A stretch of 64,000 nucleotides of DNA, taken from Microcebus murinus (taxonomy: Eukaryota; Chordata; Mammalia; Primates; Cheirogaleidae). The notes below the pieces were generated by a model. The model had not been told where the DNA came from and made no database searches. It saw nothing but the letters and a program-made list of their open reading frames with translations. Position 1 is the stretch's first letter. Each line of letters starts with the position of its first letter. The position numbers and the translations under genes were made by a program. The stretch spans positions 37,306,501 through 37,370,500 of the forward strand of contig NC_134108.1 of assembly GCF_040939455.1 (NCBI RefSeq). The letters are read 5' to 3'. This document shows positions 24,946-37,694 of this stretch, piece by piece.

Positions 24946-25104
24946 TTTTTTTTTTATTGAGTCAGAGTCTTACTCTGTTGCCCTGGCTAGAGCGCCATGG
25001 CGTCAGCCTAGCTCACAGCAACCTCAAACTCCTGGGCTCAAGCAATCTTACTGCCTCAGCCTCCCCAATAGCTGGGACTACAGGCATGCGCCACCATGCC
25101 CGGC
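24946..25104 (-). mobile_element. Alu-related SINE, single arm
   Basis: The T-run at 24946-24956 followed by GAGTCAGAGTCTTACTCTG and the reverse-complement Alu right arm ends at GCCCGGC. A short TTACCC duplication lies on both sides (about 24940-24945 and 25105-25110). Only one arm is present (5' truncated). The motif GGCGTCAGCCTAGCTCACAG resembles strepsirrhine rather than human Alu variants, from memory. Confidence 0.85.
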
Positions 25105-26314
25105 TTACCCATTTTTATATTTAAAATTTTCATGTAAGAAGTAATTTTTTTGGTAATCCTGAACGATAATCTCTTAAAACATTTTGTTTTCATCCATCTA
25201 AATGACTCTTCAGCAGGGGTCCTAAAACTACAGGCCATGGGCCACATGCAGCCTGCCGAGGACATTTATCTTGCCCGCCAGGTATTTTTGCTCCACTGCC
25301 TGTCCTGCTTAGCAGCCGACTCATGCCAAGCCCACAGTGTGCATGTGTGGAGTGTGCACCTCACTCTCCAACGGCCCTCCAATGGTCTGAGGGACAGTGA
25401 ACTGGTCCCCCGTTTAAAAAGTTTGAGGACCTTATCATATACAAATAAATATTATTATATGCAAGTAAGTTGTTATATTCCTAATTTTTATTCTGATGTC
25501 CACTCATATCTCTCCTTTTTCATTTTCTCATGCTTCTTTGCACAAACTAGTTTCTGATCTCCTGCCTTCTTTTAAGTTCAAATTTATTCATTATAACTAG
25601 GTGTAAACATCTGACCACTTCATCAGATCTTCTAGCATAGTTATCCCCAAGTTATATACCTTTTATTTCTCTTTTATGTTAATATTAGTTTTATTTAATT
25701 TTTAACTTATTTATAAAATTGTGCATAGGTAGAGCATGTTACCTCTGAAGTGGAGTTGGAGGATAATAAAGAAGAGGTATTTGTATTTGCCCTTTAAAAA
25801 ATAAAAGGCAAAAGTGCTCATTGAGAACTACTGAACTAGGTGAAAATAGGAGCCACATGGCTGAAAGAAAGCCAGAGTGCCTTGTGTAGAAGCACAACTT
25901 AGAAGGGAAAAGAGACATTTAAGAGGTAAAAATGGATTTGGGAACTGTTTAGATGTGTATTTGAGGGAGAGCATGGAGTTAAGGGTGACCTCTGGATTTC
26001 TGCTTGTGCGGATGGGTGGATGGTGGCACCATTTACCTATACACAGAATATAGGTAATGATGCGTGTGAGGGAGGCAGATTGAGAGTTCCATCTTGGATG
26101 TGTAAAGTCAATGATGTCTGTGAATATAACAACTACTTGCATATAATAATATTTATATGTATATGATAAGAGACAGAACGAAGTTACCTTAATTGAAATA
26201 CAGATAGTATGCAAGAAAATTTACAGCTTGCTGTAGTGGATAAAATGAGGAAATATTATATTCTTGCAGACGAGCTGTCATCATACATGAATGTCTTGTG
26301 AGACATTCAAAATT

Positions 26315-26460
26315 CATGTAGGGTGCAAAATAATTTCTTATTGTGAGGAACTGTCCAATGTATTGCAAGATGTTCAGCATACTTGGCTTTCACATGCTAA
26401 ATGCCAGTATCACCTCCATCCCCACCCCTGATCATGGTGACAACCACAAACACCGCCAGA
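26315..26460 (-). repeat. MER20-like hAT relic (in the retrocopied RNA)
   Basis: Minus-strand similarity to the recalled MER20 consensus (AATAATTTCTTATTGTGAGG, then GATGTTCAGCAT, then ATGCCAGTA). It lies inside the nested retrocopy, so it was part of the source transcript. Confidence 0.65.
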
Positions 26461-27009
26461 CCTATTCATCCTTTGTAGAGCAGATATTTTGTAACATCCT
26501 CTTTGCTGTCCTGAGATGATTCATAGACGATAAAATCTACTTACACACATGAATTTCTTTAAAAATCAATGTAATGCCTTAACTGTATTATAATGGAGAA
26601 ATAGAAGGTAAGAAATTTATAATGAAAATAAAATGAATTTCAATATGTAAATACACAGGAATGACTATGACATGAAATAGATTGACCTGAAATAGATTGT
26701 TTACTCTTACTTACAATGAATAGGTTTGGATTTAAGAGCCGATCAGAGGCTGCTTCCTGTGAAGTACAGGAAAATGAATGATTAGAGGTATGGGGGACAC
26801 TAGAATAAAACCTAGTCATTAGGATAAATCATAACATACCATATACCTTATCTGTATATGGCCAAGGAAATAAGAAAATTTCCTTACTTGAAATAAGAAT
26901 AATAGAACAAAACCAATTACAGATTGTCTCAAAGGGAACAAATGAATTAAACTCTCTCAGACAAGATGTAGGGTCCTATATAAATGTCCAGCAGGACATT
27001 AGAAAGTCG

Positions 27010-27172
27010 TTTGGGGTTCAGAATAATTCTTCGTTGTGTGGGACAAACCCCTCTGCAGGACATCTCTTGTCCCTGCAGCATCTGCTCAATGCTGGTAATA
27101 GTCCCCCACTATGATGGGACCACCACCAACGCCTCAGTCTCCTAAATACCACTGGGAGAACCACTGACCTAG
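27010..27172 (-). repeat. MER20 relic (in the retrocopied RNA)
   Basis: Minus-strand MER20 similarity from AGAATAATTCTTCGTTGTG to the terminal GAGAACCACTG. It also lies inside the nested retrocopy. Confidence 0.7.
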
Positions 27173-28064
27173 TTGATGTGTATCACCCTCAGATGAGGCA
27201 AACTGTTATCTGTGAAGAAATAGAAATGCTTAAACCATTGTTTTTTTGTACTTTACGCCTTGCTTTGTTCATTTTAAGTATCTATCCAACTTGAAATTTT
27301 CTGCTGTTTGCATTGGAACGTAAGCTTTCGAAGGGCCAAAGCTGTCTTGTTCACTGTGTCACGCCTGATGTCCAGGCTCACTGATCCATTGGCTAACTCT
27401 GTTGAATAAATTAAGCTCAACTCTGTATATGTCAGTTGAGTTGTATTGCTTCTTGTTCTTCAGCTGAATTTGAACTAATAAAAAGAAAGAGTTAAAAAAA
27501 GTTTGAGGACCCCTGCTCTTCAGTAATATTATTTCCAATTCAAATATATTCAATTATATTTAGCCATTTTATACTATTGATATTTAAATTCTAAATTACC
27601 AGGCTGTGGCATATTTTTATTCAACTGCCCTGTGTCAATCTATTTTCTGTAAATGCATTTAAAATGTTAATTTTATTTGACCAGTTATTGCTATTCTTAC
27701 CAAAATAAAAATTCAACCAGCTTGTTATTTATGGGTGAAGTTTGGCAGTTCTAATTTGATATAGAATAATGGTCCCGTCAACTAATCTCAGGGTTGCAGA
27801 ATTGATTATTAAACATATTATTAATATGGATGATATTTTAAAATATGCTATTCTGTGGCTTATATTGTTATATATAAATATAGCTTTAGGGTATTACATG
27901 TAGTACTTAGTGTCTTTTTATTTGTCATACATATTTCTTTTTTCAACTTGTCAAAATTTTAATATATTAAGTTATATTACCAAACACTTCAACATGAAGT
28001 TCCAAGACACAGAACCATTGGAAAATTGTGTAGTTTTATTATATAATTATTTAAAAATTTAACT

Positions 28065-28170
28065 CTATGGGAGATGGACACACTTGAAGCTCTTACTTGA
28101 GGAGGGAGGAGTGCATGGGCAATATATGTAACCTTAACACTTGTACCCCCATAATACGCTAAAATACAAA
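28065..28170 (+). repeat. L1 3' UTR fragment
   Basis: GGGAGATGGACACACTTGAA, GCTCTTACTTGAGGAGGGAG and AACACTTGTACCCCCATAAT match the closing part of primate L1 3' UTRs. Confidence 0.65.
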
Positions 28171-30256
28171 TAATTATAATTCTGAAAACAAAATACTATG
28201 GTCAACTACATATCCTGGAAAAAATATTCATTGTGTATAGGGGGTGTACTTTGTATATCTGGAACTGTCTTGTTGAGCAGTGTTTTCCACACCAGGGTAC
28301 ACACCATGGATATGTTAACACCTCACTTTATAAGGTGTACACACATACAAATAGCATTAAAGGAATCAAATGTGATTTGAACGCCTTCCTAAAATTGATC
28401 TGTCTGAGAACATCCCCAAGTTTTTAATCGTACTACCTCCACTTCAAAAGATAAAGAAATACCCTTTGCATATCTTTAAATTGCTAGAATGCCAACCCAA
28501 AAGACACTTAACCGGTGGGCCTTCCAGCCCTATCTAATACATACATTTGCTAAGTGAGACACACGGTGTTCACACGTGGTGGTCTGTGTTATAATAAGAT
28601 GTTCTGAAGTCAGAGATGGAGTGATGGGAGCAATGACAAGTTTCATTTAATGATTTTGTTTCTTATTTAGCTGAATAATGTGAGAGAGTACATTGCTCTT
28701 GAGAGGTAGTCTCAAGAGGGTAAACATCAATAGGAAATACTGAAAATTAAAAATGGCTTTCACAAATTTGAATGCAAGCAATTCTTTTCAGTTATTCTCA
28801 ATACTTGTTCCTAGGAAGTGTCATTGTCTTGGGAAAAACGCACTTTGAAACAACCAACACAGTGTAGATTAGTGATTCTTTTAAATATTTTCTGGGAAAA
28901 CTAAACTTTTAAAGATTCATTGAATAAATCCAGGCATGCCGCATTTCTGTGATTCCTTTCAGGTTAATTCTATATTTTTCAAAAAGGAACTTAAAACCTA
29001 CCTTATAAAAATATATTCTGAAAATTTTAATCTAATTGTAGTCAAACTTCATCTTTTTCATCTAATATAAAATCTTTAGTATTTTCTACCTAGTATTGAC
29101 AAAAATTAAATTATATACTATTTGTGGAACCAATTAACTATATGTATGTATATATGTGAATGTGTCCATGTATGTATATAATATAGTATATATCATGTAT
29201 ACAGTATTTATATTATATGTATTTTCTACCTTCTATTAAAAATAAAACTATATGTTAACTGTTGGATGAATGTATGTACATTATAGCATATATTATCTTT
29301 TGCTTAATACATTATAAAATTTAACATTAATAACTAACAAAGTTATTTTAGTTATTTCTTTTATAGTTGAAACATTTAATTATTCACAAAAGTAAAACAT
29401 CAGAGTTTTATATTCCCTGTATACATATGTTTCAGTGTTACCAAATGTGTTTATCATACTTCCAGTTTCATAAACAACTTCAAATTTTATCTACACATAA
29501 CATGATATTAGTATAAATAAAACTATAATAGAATATTGGTTTTCTTCTTTTTATAATTTATTATTAAAATAAATTTATTATATCAAATCCACATTACACT
29601 ATTTTGATCTTTCAATCTACTTTTAATAACATATCTTCCAAATGTGTGGCAAAATTTATTGCTTTCTTCACAATTTTCTCAAAATATAATTTAAAACTTT
29701 TTTTAATTGAAAAACAAAATGATAGTTTTTTGACAGAAAGTTTGATTTGGGTAAGAAGTTTGAAAATAAAAGGTAGCTGTGCATCTTATTTAACATGGGA
29801 AAAATTTTTCATAAATTAAGTGAGAAGCAGCTCTGAGGTTTAGATTAAATATATTCAAAGGAAGAAATAAATTTAAAAATACATAAGACAATATTATTTT
29901 ATACAAAATTATTACAGTTCACAATATTTTAATTTTTCTCAGCACTTTATGAATATGTCGATAATTCAAGGTACCACTATGGAAGAGTAGTAGCTCTATC
30001 TAATAGTCATTTAGAAAGTCTGACAAGACCTCTTTACTTCCCCAAAATTCTGGAAATGAATGACTCTGAGGACAAAGTAACAAATCTTTTGCAAACCCTG
30101 TGTTTTTCAAGTCTTTGTTTCCAATAAAATTAAAGATGGTATTAATCAGTTACTCAGCTGAGAGATCATAGAAAGTACATTTCTTATTGGTTTTTTATGT
30201 TATTTTGACATTATTTGGAAGAAGACCAAAACATTAAATAACATTGCCATAATAAG

Positions 30257-30287
30257 ATGTGTATGTGTGTGTGTGTGTGTGTGTAGA
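30257..30287 (+). repeat. TG microsatellite
   Basis: GTGTATG followed by about ten TG units. Confidence 0.95.
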
Positions 30288-30482
30288 TATCTAAAGGGCT
30301 CTCAACATATGTATCGCTAAAAGTAAAAAATAGGTCTAGTTTTATTGATTAATTCTATCATATTTTAGCTGTAAATAACATTTATCCACTGAACTAATTT
30401 TAAGGCTCCATTAGTCTCATAAAAAGATGGTGTTCTAAAAAAATTACTTTTCAGGTTTAATAATAGTTTATGAAGATTTGTG

Positions 30483-30528
30483 ATATATTAACCTTTAGAT
30501 TCTTACATTCTTATAAAGGTTAATATAT
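30483..30528. repeat. Inverted repeat with 16-nt loop
   Basis: Perfect 15-bp arms ATATATTAACCTTTA (30483-30497) and TAAAGGTTAATATAT (30514-30528). Confidence 0.9.
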
Positions 30529-30749
30529 TATATGGTTTGAAATCACAGAATATAAAGAAAAATTTAAAAATTCAATACATACACATTATTTTCTCTAGAG
30601 AATCATAATAGTATAACAAGAAAAAAATTTTTTCCAAGCATAAAATTATCTTGCTCTTGAATAAGATTTTGTGAGAGGTGAAATGAAAATATGAAGTTAA
30701 AGAAAAAAGGGAAAGGCAAAGAATTCACAAATGTTAAGAAAGAGCTTGT

Positions 30750-31040
30750 TGGGTGGGGCACAATGGCTCACTCCTGTAATCTTAGCACTTCGGGAGGCCA
30801 AGACAGGAGGATCACTTGATCCCAAGAATTGGAGACCAGCCTGAGAAAGAGCGAGACCCTGTATCTACTAAAAATAGAAAAAAACCAGTGTGGTGTTGCA
30901 TGCCTGTAGTCCTAGCTACTCACTCTGGAGGCTGAGGCAGGAGAATTGCTTGAGCCCAGGAGTTTGACTTTGCAGTGAGCTATGATGATGCCACTGTGCT
31001 CTAGCCCAGGCAACTGGAGTGAGACTCTGTTTCAAAAAGA
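30750..31040 (+). mobile_element. Dimeric Alu-related SINE
   Basis: A full two-arm 7SL-derived SINE, from GGGTGGGGCACAATGGCTCA to the A-rich tail. It is flanked by a 14-bp duplication AAGAAAGAGCTTGT (30736-30749) and AAGAAAGAGATTGT (31041-31054). The A/B-box region and both GGAGGCYRAG arms are recognisable. It is in the same orientation as TRDN. Confidence 0.92.
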
Positions 31041-33689
31041 AAGAAAGAGATTGTCGATGTGTATTTTAAATTGATAATGAGGTCTCAAAATATTATAGTA
31101 CTTAGAGTCCATCAACCCAGCTTTTTAAAAAGAATGTAGAAATTTTATTTTTAAATGTCAACATTGCAATAATCTATAATCCATAAATTATTTCCAGCCT
31201 TTTAACTGATGATGAAAATTTATTAATAAAATAATAAATGACTGTAATGGAGCTTTTACATAGTATTGATAATATCAGGATCGATGTAACTGGGTATTCT
31301 ACAGCAAAAGTAATTGCAACGGTGTAAAAGATCACCTTATCTAGTAAAATGTACTGAAAAGACCAGGTTGAAGAGTTTGATGAATAAATGAGCAAATGAG
31401 ATAGTATAGTTGTGGCATTGTATATTTGATGATGATGAGTCTTCATATGAGGTTATCATACATAAATTGAACTGAAAGAATATGAAAATATAAATAATGG
31501 AGATTGTACATAAATATACTCTATTTTTAGATAAATAAATTAATTTTAATTATCTTAATTATTCATAATTACCCCCAGTCAAAGTTAAAACCAGGCTCAG
31601 TACCGTAGATACACACATACAAACTCACTCACTGTCTCTCTCTTTCTGAGTGAAAGAGAAAAGGGGGAAGAGAGAGAGTAAATCCAGTATTCTTAAAGCA
31701 AAGTTAAAAATATGTATTTATTCAGCATAGGTATCATAGTATTTTTCCATAATTTTTTTAAAAAATAAAGTACTGGTTTATTGAAAACCTAATTTTATTT
31801 TTCTTTCTTATTTTGGTATTAATATTTATGTGACACTGACTTTACAGATTAGATAAACACTCACAGAAAGTATAATTCTGTAGCAGGTATATAGCTTTTA
31901 AATTTTTTTATGCTAACACTCCTAAGTGCAACATAATGGATATACCTATCTCCTTTTTAGTTTATTCTGACTTAAAGCTCCATCTATAATATATCTGTAT
32001 ATAGAAATAATCATTGCAGCATTTATGTCCTTTGGAATATGTAATTTTAGAAGACAATAATAGGCTCCTAACAAGAAATTATGTTTTATAATGTCTTTTC
32101 CTGACATCTAAATTTAAAGTTAAGAAAGAATAATTGTAGTCATTCAAAGCTATGCATGCTCAGTTATTTGGATAGGAAAAACTAGTCTTCAATTTTAGAG
32201 GTATGGTGATCTTATGGGTTATAGATTTATGTCTTGCCTTAAAGGAAAGTACCAGAAGCTCTTCTACATTATGTTTAATTTCCTTGCTTCCTAACTACTT
32301 GCTTTTTGAAATAAGAAACTATCCTTAAGGGTAAGCAGGACACAAATATGAATGCTGATATTCTATGAGATTGTACTTGGTGCATGTCAATGGCAGAGAA
32401 AGAGACTCCTCTACTTAGAGCAAAACAAATTACATTTTCCCAATAGTTGTTGTGTGTTTAAATTGCCTCTCAGGTCAAAAATAGAAGCCCAGTAAATTTA
32501 AACTTAGTTCTTTCATTGTGTATTTTTCTTACTTTATTAAAATCCACAATAGCTCTTGCAGTCAGAGTGCATGAGGAAGAGCCAGGAAATTTAAGCATCA
32601 TAAATATTCAAGACTTTAGGAGTAGGCCATTGAGAAGGTTATATCGCGTCATCGGGAGTAAGATAGATGGACACATTTATGTGCCAGAGCTTTCATTGCA
32701 TCCATCTTTGCTGGCAGCTTCAGTGGTTTACACCAGGCTGCACATCAGGTGCCTGAAAATAGGGTGCATGAACAAAGGAGGGAGAATAGAAATGTGACTA
32801 AACTTGTTAAAATTCATAGCCTCAGAATATTGGTTACTAGGTAGGCCATAGTAACCTTGTTAAATAGATACATTTATCTTTGGATCTTTCCTCTAAACAA
32901 GTCTAGATCAAAACTCATCTCCATAACTGCACCATAGCATACCATCATCAGGCTACATGAGGAATTTGCTGCTTTACCTTCTGCTGATCTTTCCCAAGAT
33001 CTGTAATGATAAGGGAGTCTAGCCCAGAGAGAATAGATGGTGAGCATGGAGATAGGCTCAGAAGGAAAAAGGCTGAGGAGGGTGAGGTAGGAGATCCTGT
33101 GAGTCATGCAATCACTTCTCCAGGTAGTTGTTAAGATAGTGAGCTCTGGGCCCACTGAGTCAGGCAACTTTAGTACCTCATGCTAGTAAAAGAGCTACTA
33201 GGATGACACAAAAAATAATGGGTAAAGCCAGAGCCTAAATTAACAGGCTAAACAAAGCAAGACATCCGATTTTGCTGCCAACATCAGAGGGATTTAAAAG
33301 GCTCTCTGAGACAACTCAAGGCGGGCTCAACCATTTTATGTAGCTCTTCTTGGAGCAAGAATCATCTCGGTGTTGTTACATTCCTACCTCTACCTAAGAT
33401 TGGATAAATGATAGAGAAGGGTATGAGTAGGAAACTGTTAGGTCCAATGTATCTCAGATGCTTCTCCCTGCGATTCTGAATGTTCCTTGTTTCAAAATCA
33501 TGAGAAATCAGTGTGTTAGTTGAATGCAGATGGCTTAAAGTTTTACCTATTGCAGATCATGCATTTTCATTTAGAAAGGGTCTGTTGAAAAAATTAATTA
33601 AAAACAACAATAAAAGATTAAAACAGAAATCTTACCAGTGGTTCTAACTCTGTGTGTCATATTCAAGTGATATCTTAATCAGAACTATT

Positions 33690-34135
33690 TTGCTCTCAAG
33701 GGACTGAAATCCAATTCAAGCTGGCTTAGTGAAAGAGATATTTTATTGGTTCAATTGATTGAAAGATGTAAGAACAGAACTGGATTCAGTAATGGTTTGA
33801 TACAGGAGTTCGTATAATATTATTAGTAAATCCTCTTTTTTCACTTCTTACACTGCTTTTCTTCCTCTGTTTCATTTGCTTCACTGTCAAGCAGGCTTTT
33901 CTCTCCTAGTGGTAACTATGGTCACCAGAAGCTTGAGGCCAAAATTATTTTACCTTAGCAACTCGGGAGAGGAGCCTGTACTCTTTCCCAAACGTCTCTG
34001 CAAAATTAATGCAGTTGACTCTCATGATCAGGATTGAGTAACCCACCCCTGTTGGAACCAACCAGTTGGCCACAGAGATGCAGCATGCTCTTTGCCACGG
34101 CATAAGGAACAGGTCCACACTTGGGACTAAAGAAA
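33690..34135. repeat. Old unclassified interspersed repeat
   Basis: CTCAAGGGACTGAAATCCAA, AAGCTGGCTTAGTGAAAGAG, then CTCTCATGATCAGGATTGAG. The order resembles a common old mammalian repeat; its class is uncertain. Confidence 0.45.
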
Positions 34136-34264
34136 GGGTTAGTATTTCCTAAATTACCAATGTTAGAGCAGAAAAGGAATGGTTCCTGAAACTAAAAGAA
34201 TACTGCCATAATAATGGGTTCCAGCAGGAAAGTCATAGATGTCTACAACATCTAATTTTTATTT

Positions 34265-34395
34265 CTAATTCAGAATTCCAGATTAATTCCCAGAATTTAC
34301 TAAATCAGAATCTCTAGGGTTGTAGCCATAAATTGTTGAATTTTGAAAAATCCTCACAATGTGTTTCTAACTCACAATCAGGGTGAGAGCCATTG
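34265..34395 (+). repeat. MER5-type hAT relic
   Basis: TACTAAATCAGAATCTCTAG and AAATCCTCACAATGTGTTTC followed by GAGAGCCATTG fit MER5-like MITEs. Confidence 0.6.
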
Positions 34396-35014
34396 CAACC
34401 CAAAAAAGCCATTCTAAAACAGGGTATTTTATGCATTGTAAGGCATTGGAGGCAGTTGAGGATAAGAGAATAACTACATAAATTGTTTACATATAGTGAC
34501 TATTGCATATAAATTTACTGTTAAGAAAATACCAAAATCTGAATGATAAAATGAAGACTAATATCACTATCACATTGCCCTAAACCATTGGAGAAACTAT
34601 TGATAATTGATGCTCATCAATTGAACATATAATTTTTTTTGGTTTTGGCATATTTATTACTTAGCCATTTTTTAAAAAGCTATTGTAAAATTTTTAGGAT
34701 ATACAAATAAACACACACACTCTCTATGTATGCTATAAAGCATAACAGCAAAATAAACACTCATGATTGCTTTATTCAACTTAAGATGTAGAACATCATC
34801 AATACTCCTGAGATATCTGTATGCTTTTTTCTGATATTCTTCAGAAGAAACTTTGCCACACTGAATTTTGTTTTTGTCATTCTTTTCCTTTTAAAAGTAA
34901 TTTACTTTAAACACTTTGTCAAGCTTAAATAAAACTAAAATAATAAACATATCAAAATTTTAAACATGACTGAGATAACCTCGAATGAACACAGTTAGGA
35001 GGTATTTATGTTGG

Positions 35015-35165
35015 TTCCCTTTCTGCTGTTAACCTGTTGCAGTTAAGTCACTTAACTTCAGTGGCTCTCGGTTCTCACATCTGGAAAACAAAGATGCTGG
35101 ATTTGCTGATGTTCAGGTCCTTTCCAGCTAGAATATTTGCTGACTCTATGATTAAATTGTGATGT
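35015..35165 (+). repeat. MIR3-type SINE relic
   Basis: AAGTCACTTAACTTCAGTGG, TTCTCACATCTGGAAAAC, TCAGGTCCTTTCCAGCTAGA and GACTCTATGATT follow the MIR3-like order. Confidence 0.55.
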
Positions 35166-35194
35166 CATATATTAATAATTTTATCCAGAGTTTC

Positions 35195-35373
35195 ATCTGG
35201 ACTAGAGCTTTGCAATTCAAAGCATGGTGTCCCATGGACCAGCAACTTTAGCATCATCTGGGAGCTATTTGGAAATGCAGAATTCAGGTTCCATCTATAT
35301 AGAATGAATCAGAAGCAGCATTTTATGATTTCCCAGGTGATTCATATGCACATTAAAATTTCAGCAACATTGA
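35195..35373 (+). repeat. MER5-type hAT relic
   Basis: CAAAGCATGGTGTCCCATGG, ACCAGCAACTTTAGCATCAT, CTGGGAGCTATTTGGAAATG and CCCAGGTGATTCATATGCAC fit a MER5/MER58-like hAT-Charlie MITE. Confidence 0.7.
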
Positions 35374-37649
35374 TATAGACAGTAGTACCCACTTTTGATT
35401 GTGCTTCTGAAATTAACTGAAAATTTATTTAAATTGTAGATTCCTAAAAATGACCTCACCAGAAAAGAATAATTGCTTAAGTTTGGGCCGTAGCATACGA
35501 ATATGTTTTAAAATCTCCCCCGATGATTCTGAGGCACAGTTACATTGATCTTGTTTAGTACATCATCATATATGAAGCACACTAACACAGTCAAAACCTT
35601 ACCCAAATCTGTAAACTTCACCCGTGATTGTATTATAAAAGGTATTATTTGCAATCATTTCTACATCTGTCTGGTTTATATACACATGGGAAATTATGTC
35701 TCATTTTATAGATAGAGAAAATAAAATTCAAAGAGGAAAAATGAATTACCCTGAGATTACAGAGTAAATGGTAAAAATGAGATATCATCTTAGTATATTT
35801 ATTTTAAAATTTTTTGTAGGGATCATAAATATGCAGTATTGAGGCTATTATTTTTCTTGAAACAGTTTAGCTTATCTTACCAAGTAATCAAACATAACAA
35901 AATAAAGGTTCAAAATAATTTATATTTATGGGCCAACATCCCTGAAAGAAATTGTCCTCAATATTTACCTATCATTATATTTGGAGTGTATGCCCACAAA
36001 CACAAGGTACTTCAAGGGGGAAAAATATTCCTCTTTATGCTAATCATTACTAGTGAGTAATATACTTCCCTCAAAAATTTTATTTATCAATATAACAGAA
36101 AATATATAAAAAATCAGAAAATACAGATCTTTACACATAATTTGGCATATTAGCATAATAAAATACTGAGAATTCAGTAAAATATTTTCCCCTTAGTCTT
36201 ATTTACGTAGCCACTAAAGAGATAACTAGAATAACTTGGTATTTTATTATAATTAATCTTTTTTGTCCTAATAACAATTGGAAGAATCTTATAAATAGAG
36301 GTTCTATGTTTAAATTAATAAATAATTTGATTTTTTTAATATTGAAATAAGCAAAATTCCAAGAAGGCATTTTATATTATCTGATGCTTGTGAGATATCT
36401 AGAGAAAGCATAACAACGAAGGCATTCTTTGAAATTTGCAACCCTCATAATAATTTAATAAACTGGGTTGTAGTCTTAAAAGAATCAGGATGGTTGCCTT
36501 GGTGACAGAGATTATCCTTTTAACTTCTTGAAACTGTCATTTAAAAATCTCGAATTGATAACATTTTGAATTTATTAACATATTCATAGAGAAAAATTGC
36601 ATGCCTTATACTGGCCATAAGCTTTGTTATGATTGTAAATAGATAAAATCTATTTATCATAAACAATATACATGTAATATAACAAAACAATAGAGAAAGA
36701 CCTTACTACAAAATAAGCTCATTCCTAGGAATCATTTAGCATAATCTATTTTGAGTAATTTTTGACCCATCAGTTGTGGAAGTAGAACTCAGAATCTAAG
36801 AGAAATGTATTGGCTCCCTGAATACTATTGGCGCTATGGTGAACATAGACCTTAGATAAATGCATTTTGACAAAACTAATCATCCTAAAGAGGAAGAAGC
36901 AGAGCCAATTAAATGAATTTTCACTTGTAATTTAGAGAAGTTTTAGAGATTCTACTCTTAGAAAACTTGTATGTTCCTATAGGACATGGAGCACATACTA
37001 TGAGAACCAGAAAATTCCAACCTGAAAATTGCATCTGAAAATTCCAACTTGGACTATCAAGAGGTTCAATAAAATCTATACTTATCCTCTCAGATGTTCA
37101 GCATAAACATATACAAAATACCTAAATACATAAGCAATTGTTATTATACAAAAGAGATTAAGGCAGAAATATCCTCATCATTAATAGGAAATGCTAGAGA
37201 AACACAACTGTATCAAACCTATAGAGAAAAAGGGAATAGAAATTTTGAGCCCCTTTCTTTAAGGTAGGTTAAGTAGTATATTCCATTTTTAAATCTTGCC
37301 CCAATTTTTTCTGTTGAAATAGATAATGATATTTTAACATCAACATTTTATTATAGGTATAATACATTTATTTGTAGTTTATTTAGTTTTTGGATAAATA
37401 TCTATAAATAAGTTTTGAAATAAGGCAATGTATTAAAACATGCTTGATTTTCTTTGATTATTATTTAGCTTTTTTAGTGTTCCAGAAAAACAATATGAAA
37501 AATTGTATTCAAAATTAAAAGGTTTTTGAACAAGTTGCAGTTTATAAATAATTTTCACATACTTTATTTCATTTCTATAAGCAGTAAAATTTTGCAACTT
37601 TTCCCAGAATTTCTAATAGAAAGTAAAAATATTTAGAAATGCAACATTT

Positions 37650-37694
37650 TGCTTCTCAACAGTTTGCTTCTCAACATATTGCTTCTCAACAGTT
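37650..37694 (+). repeat. 15-bp tandem repeat, three units
   Basis: TTGCTTCTCAACAGT, TTGCTTCTCAACATA and TTGCTTCTCAACAGT follow each other without gaps. Confidence 0.95.

Larger units (their letters stand above)
25432..27495 (+). mobile_element. L1-mediated retrocopy of an unidentified polyadenylated RNA, 5'-inverted
   Basis: The insert sits inside the 3' end of the hAT MITE and is bounded by a 16-bp perfect duplication of MITE sequence, AAAAAGTTTGAGGACC (25416-25431 and 27496-27511). The bottom strand at the insertion point reads TTTTT/AAAC, an L1 endonuclease-type site. The right end has an AATAAA signal (27477-27482) 11 bases before a short A-run. The left 690 bp are inverted. A 49-nt arm starting exactly at the left boundary (25432-25480) is the reverse complement of 26122-26169, with one mismatch and one indel. 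This is the overlap expected from twin priming. The RNA contains MER20 relics and an L2/MIR-like end but no recognisable protein, so it was probably a non-coding or UTR-rich transcript. Confidence 0.8.
25214..27515. mobile_element. hAT non-autonomous MITE, split by a nested retrocopy
   Basis: The outer ends are CAGGGGTCCT at 25214 and its inverted form AGTTTGAGGACCCCTG ending at 27515. Both flanks carry the same perfect 8-bp duplication CTCTTCAG (25206-25213 and 27516-27523), diagnostic of hAT transposition. The MITE proper is 25214-25431 plus CCTG at 27512-27515, about 222 bp once the nested insert is removed. Its body is GC-rich (GGCCATGGGCCACATGCAGC...). No transposase relic lies inside. 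I do not assign a family name. Confidence 0.9.

Noticed and set aside
25828..26214. 128-codon frame on the minus strand as a protein
   Set aside because: It spans the inversion joint of the retrocopy and runs through old repeat sequence, so it was never one continuous reading frame in the source RNA.
25214..27515. A 2.3-kb autonomous hAT element
   Set aside because: No transposase relic inside. A second MITE 3' end at 25416-25431 and the 16-bp duplication show that the interior is a later insertion.
32516..32797. 93-codon open frame on the + strand
   Set aside because: No recognisable motif, no splice sites matching the triadin phase pattern, and no retrocopy marks. Length is within chance for a GC-richer stretch.
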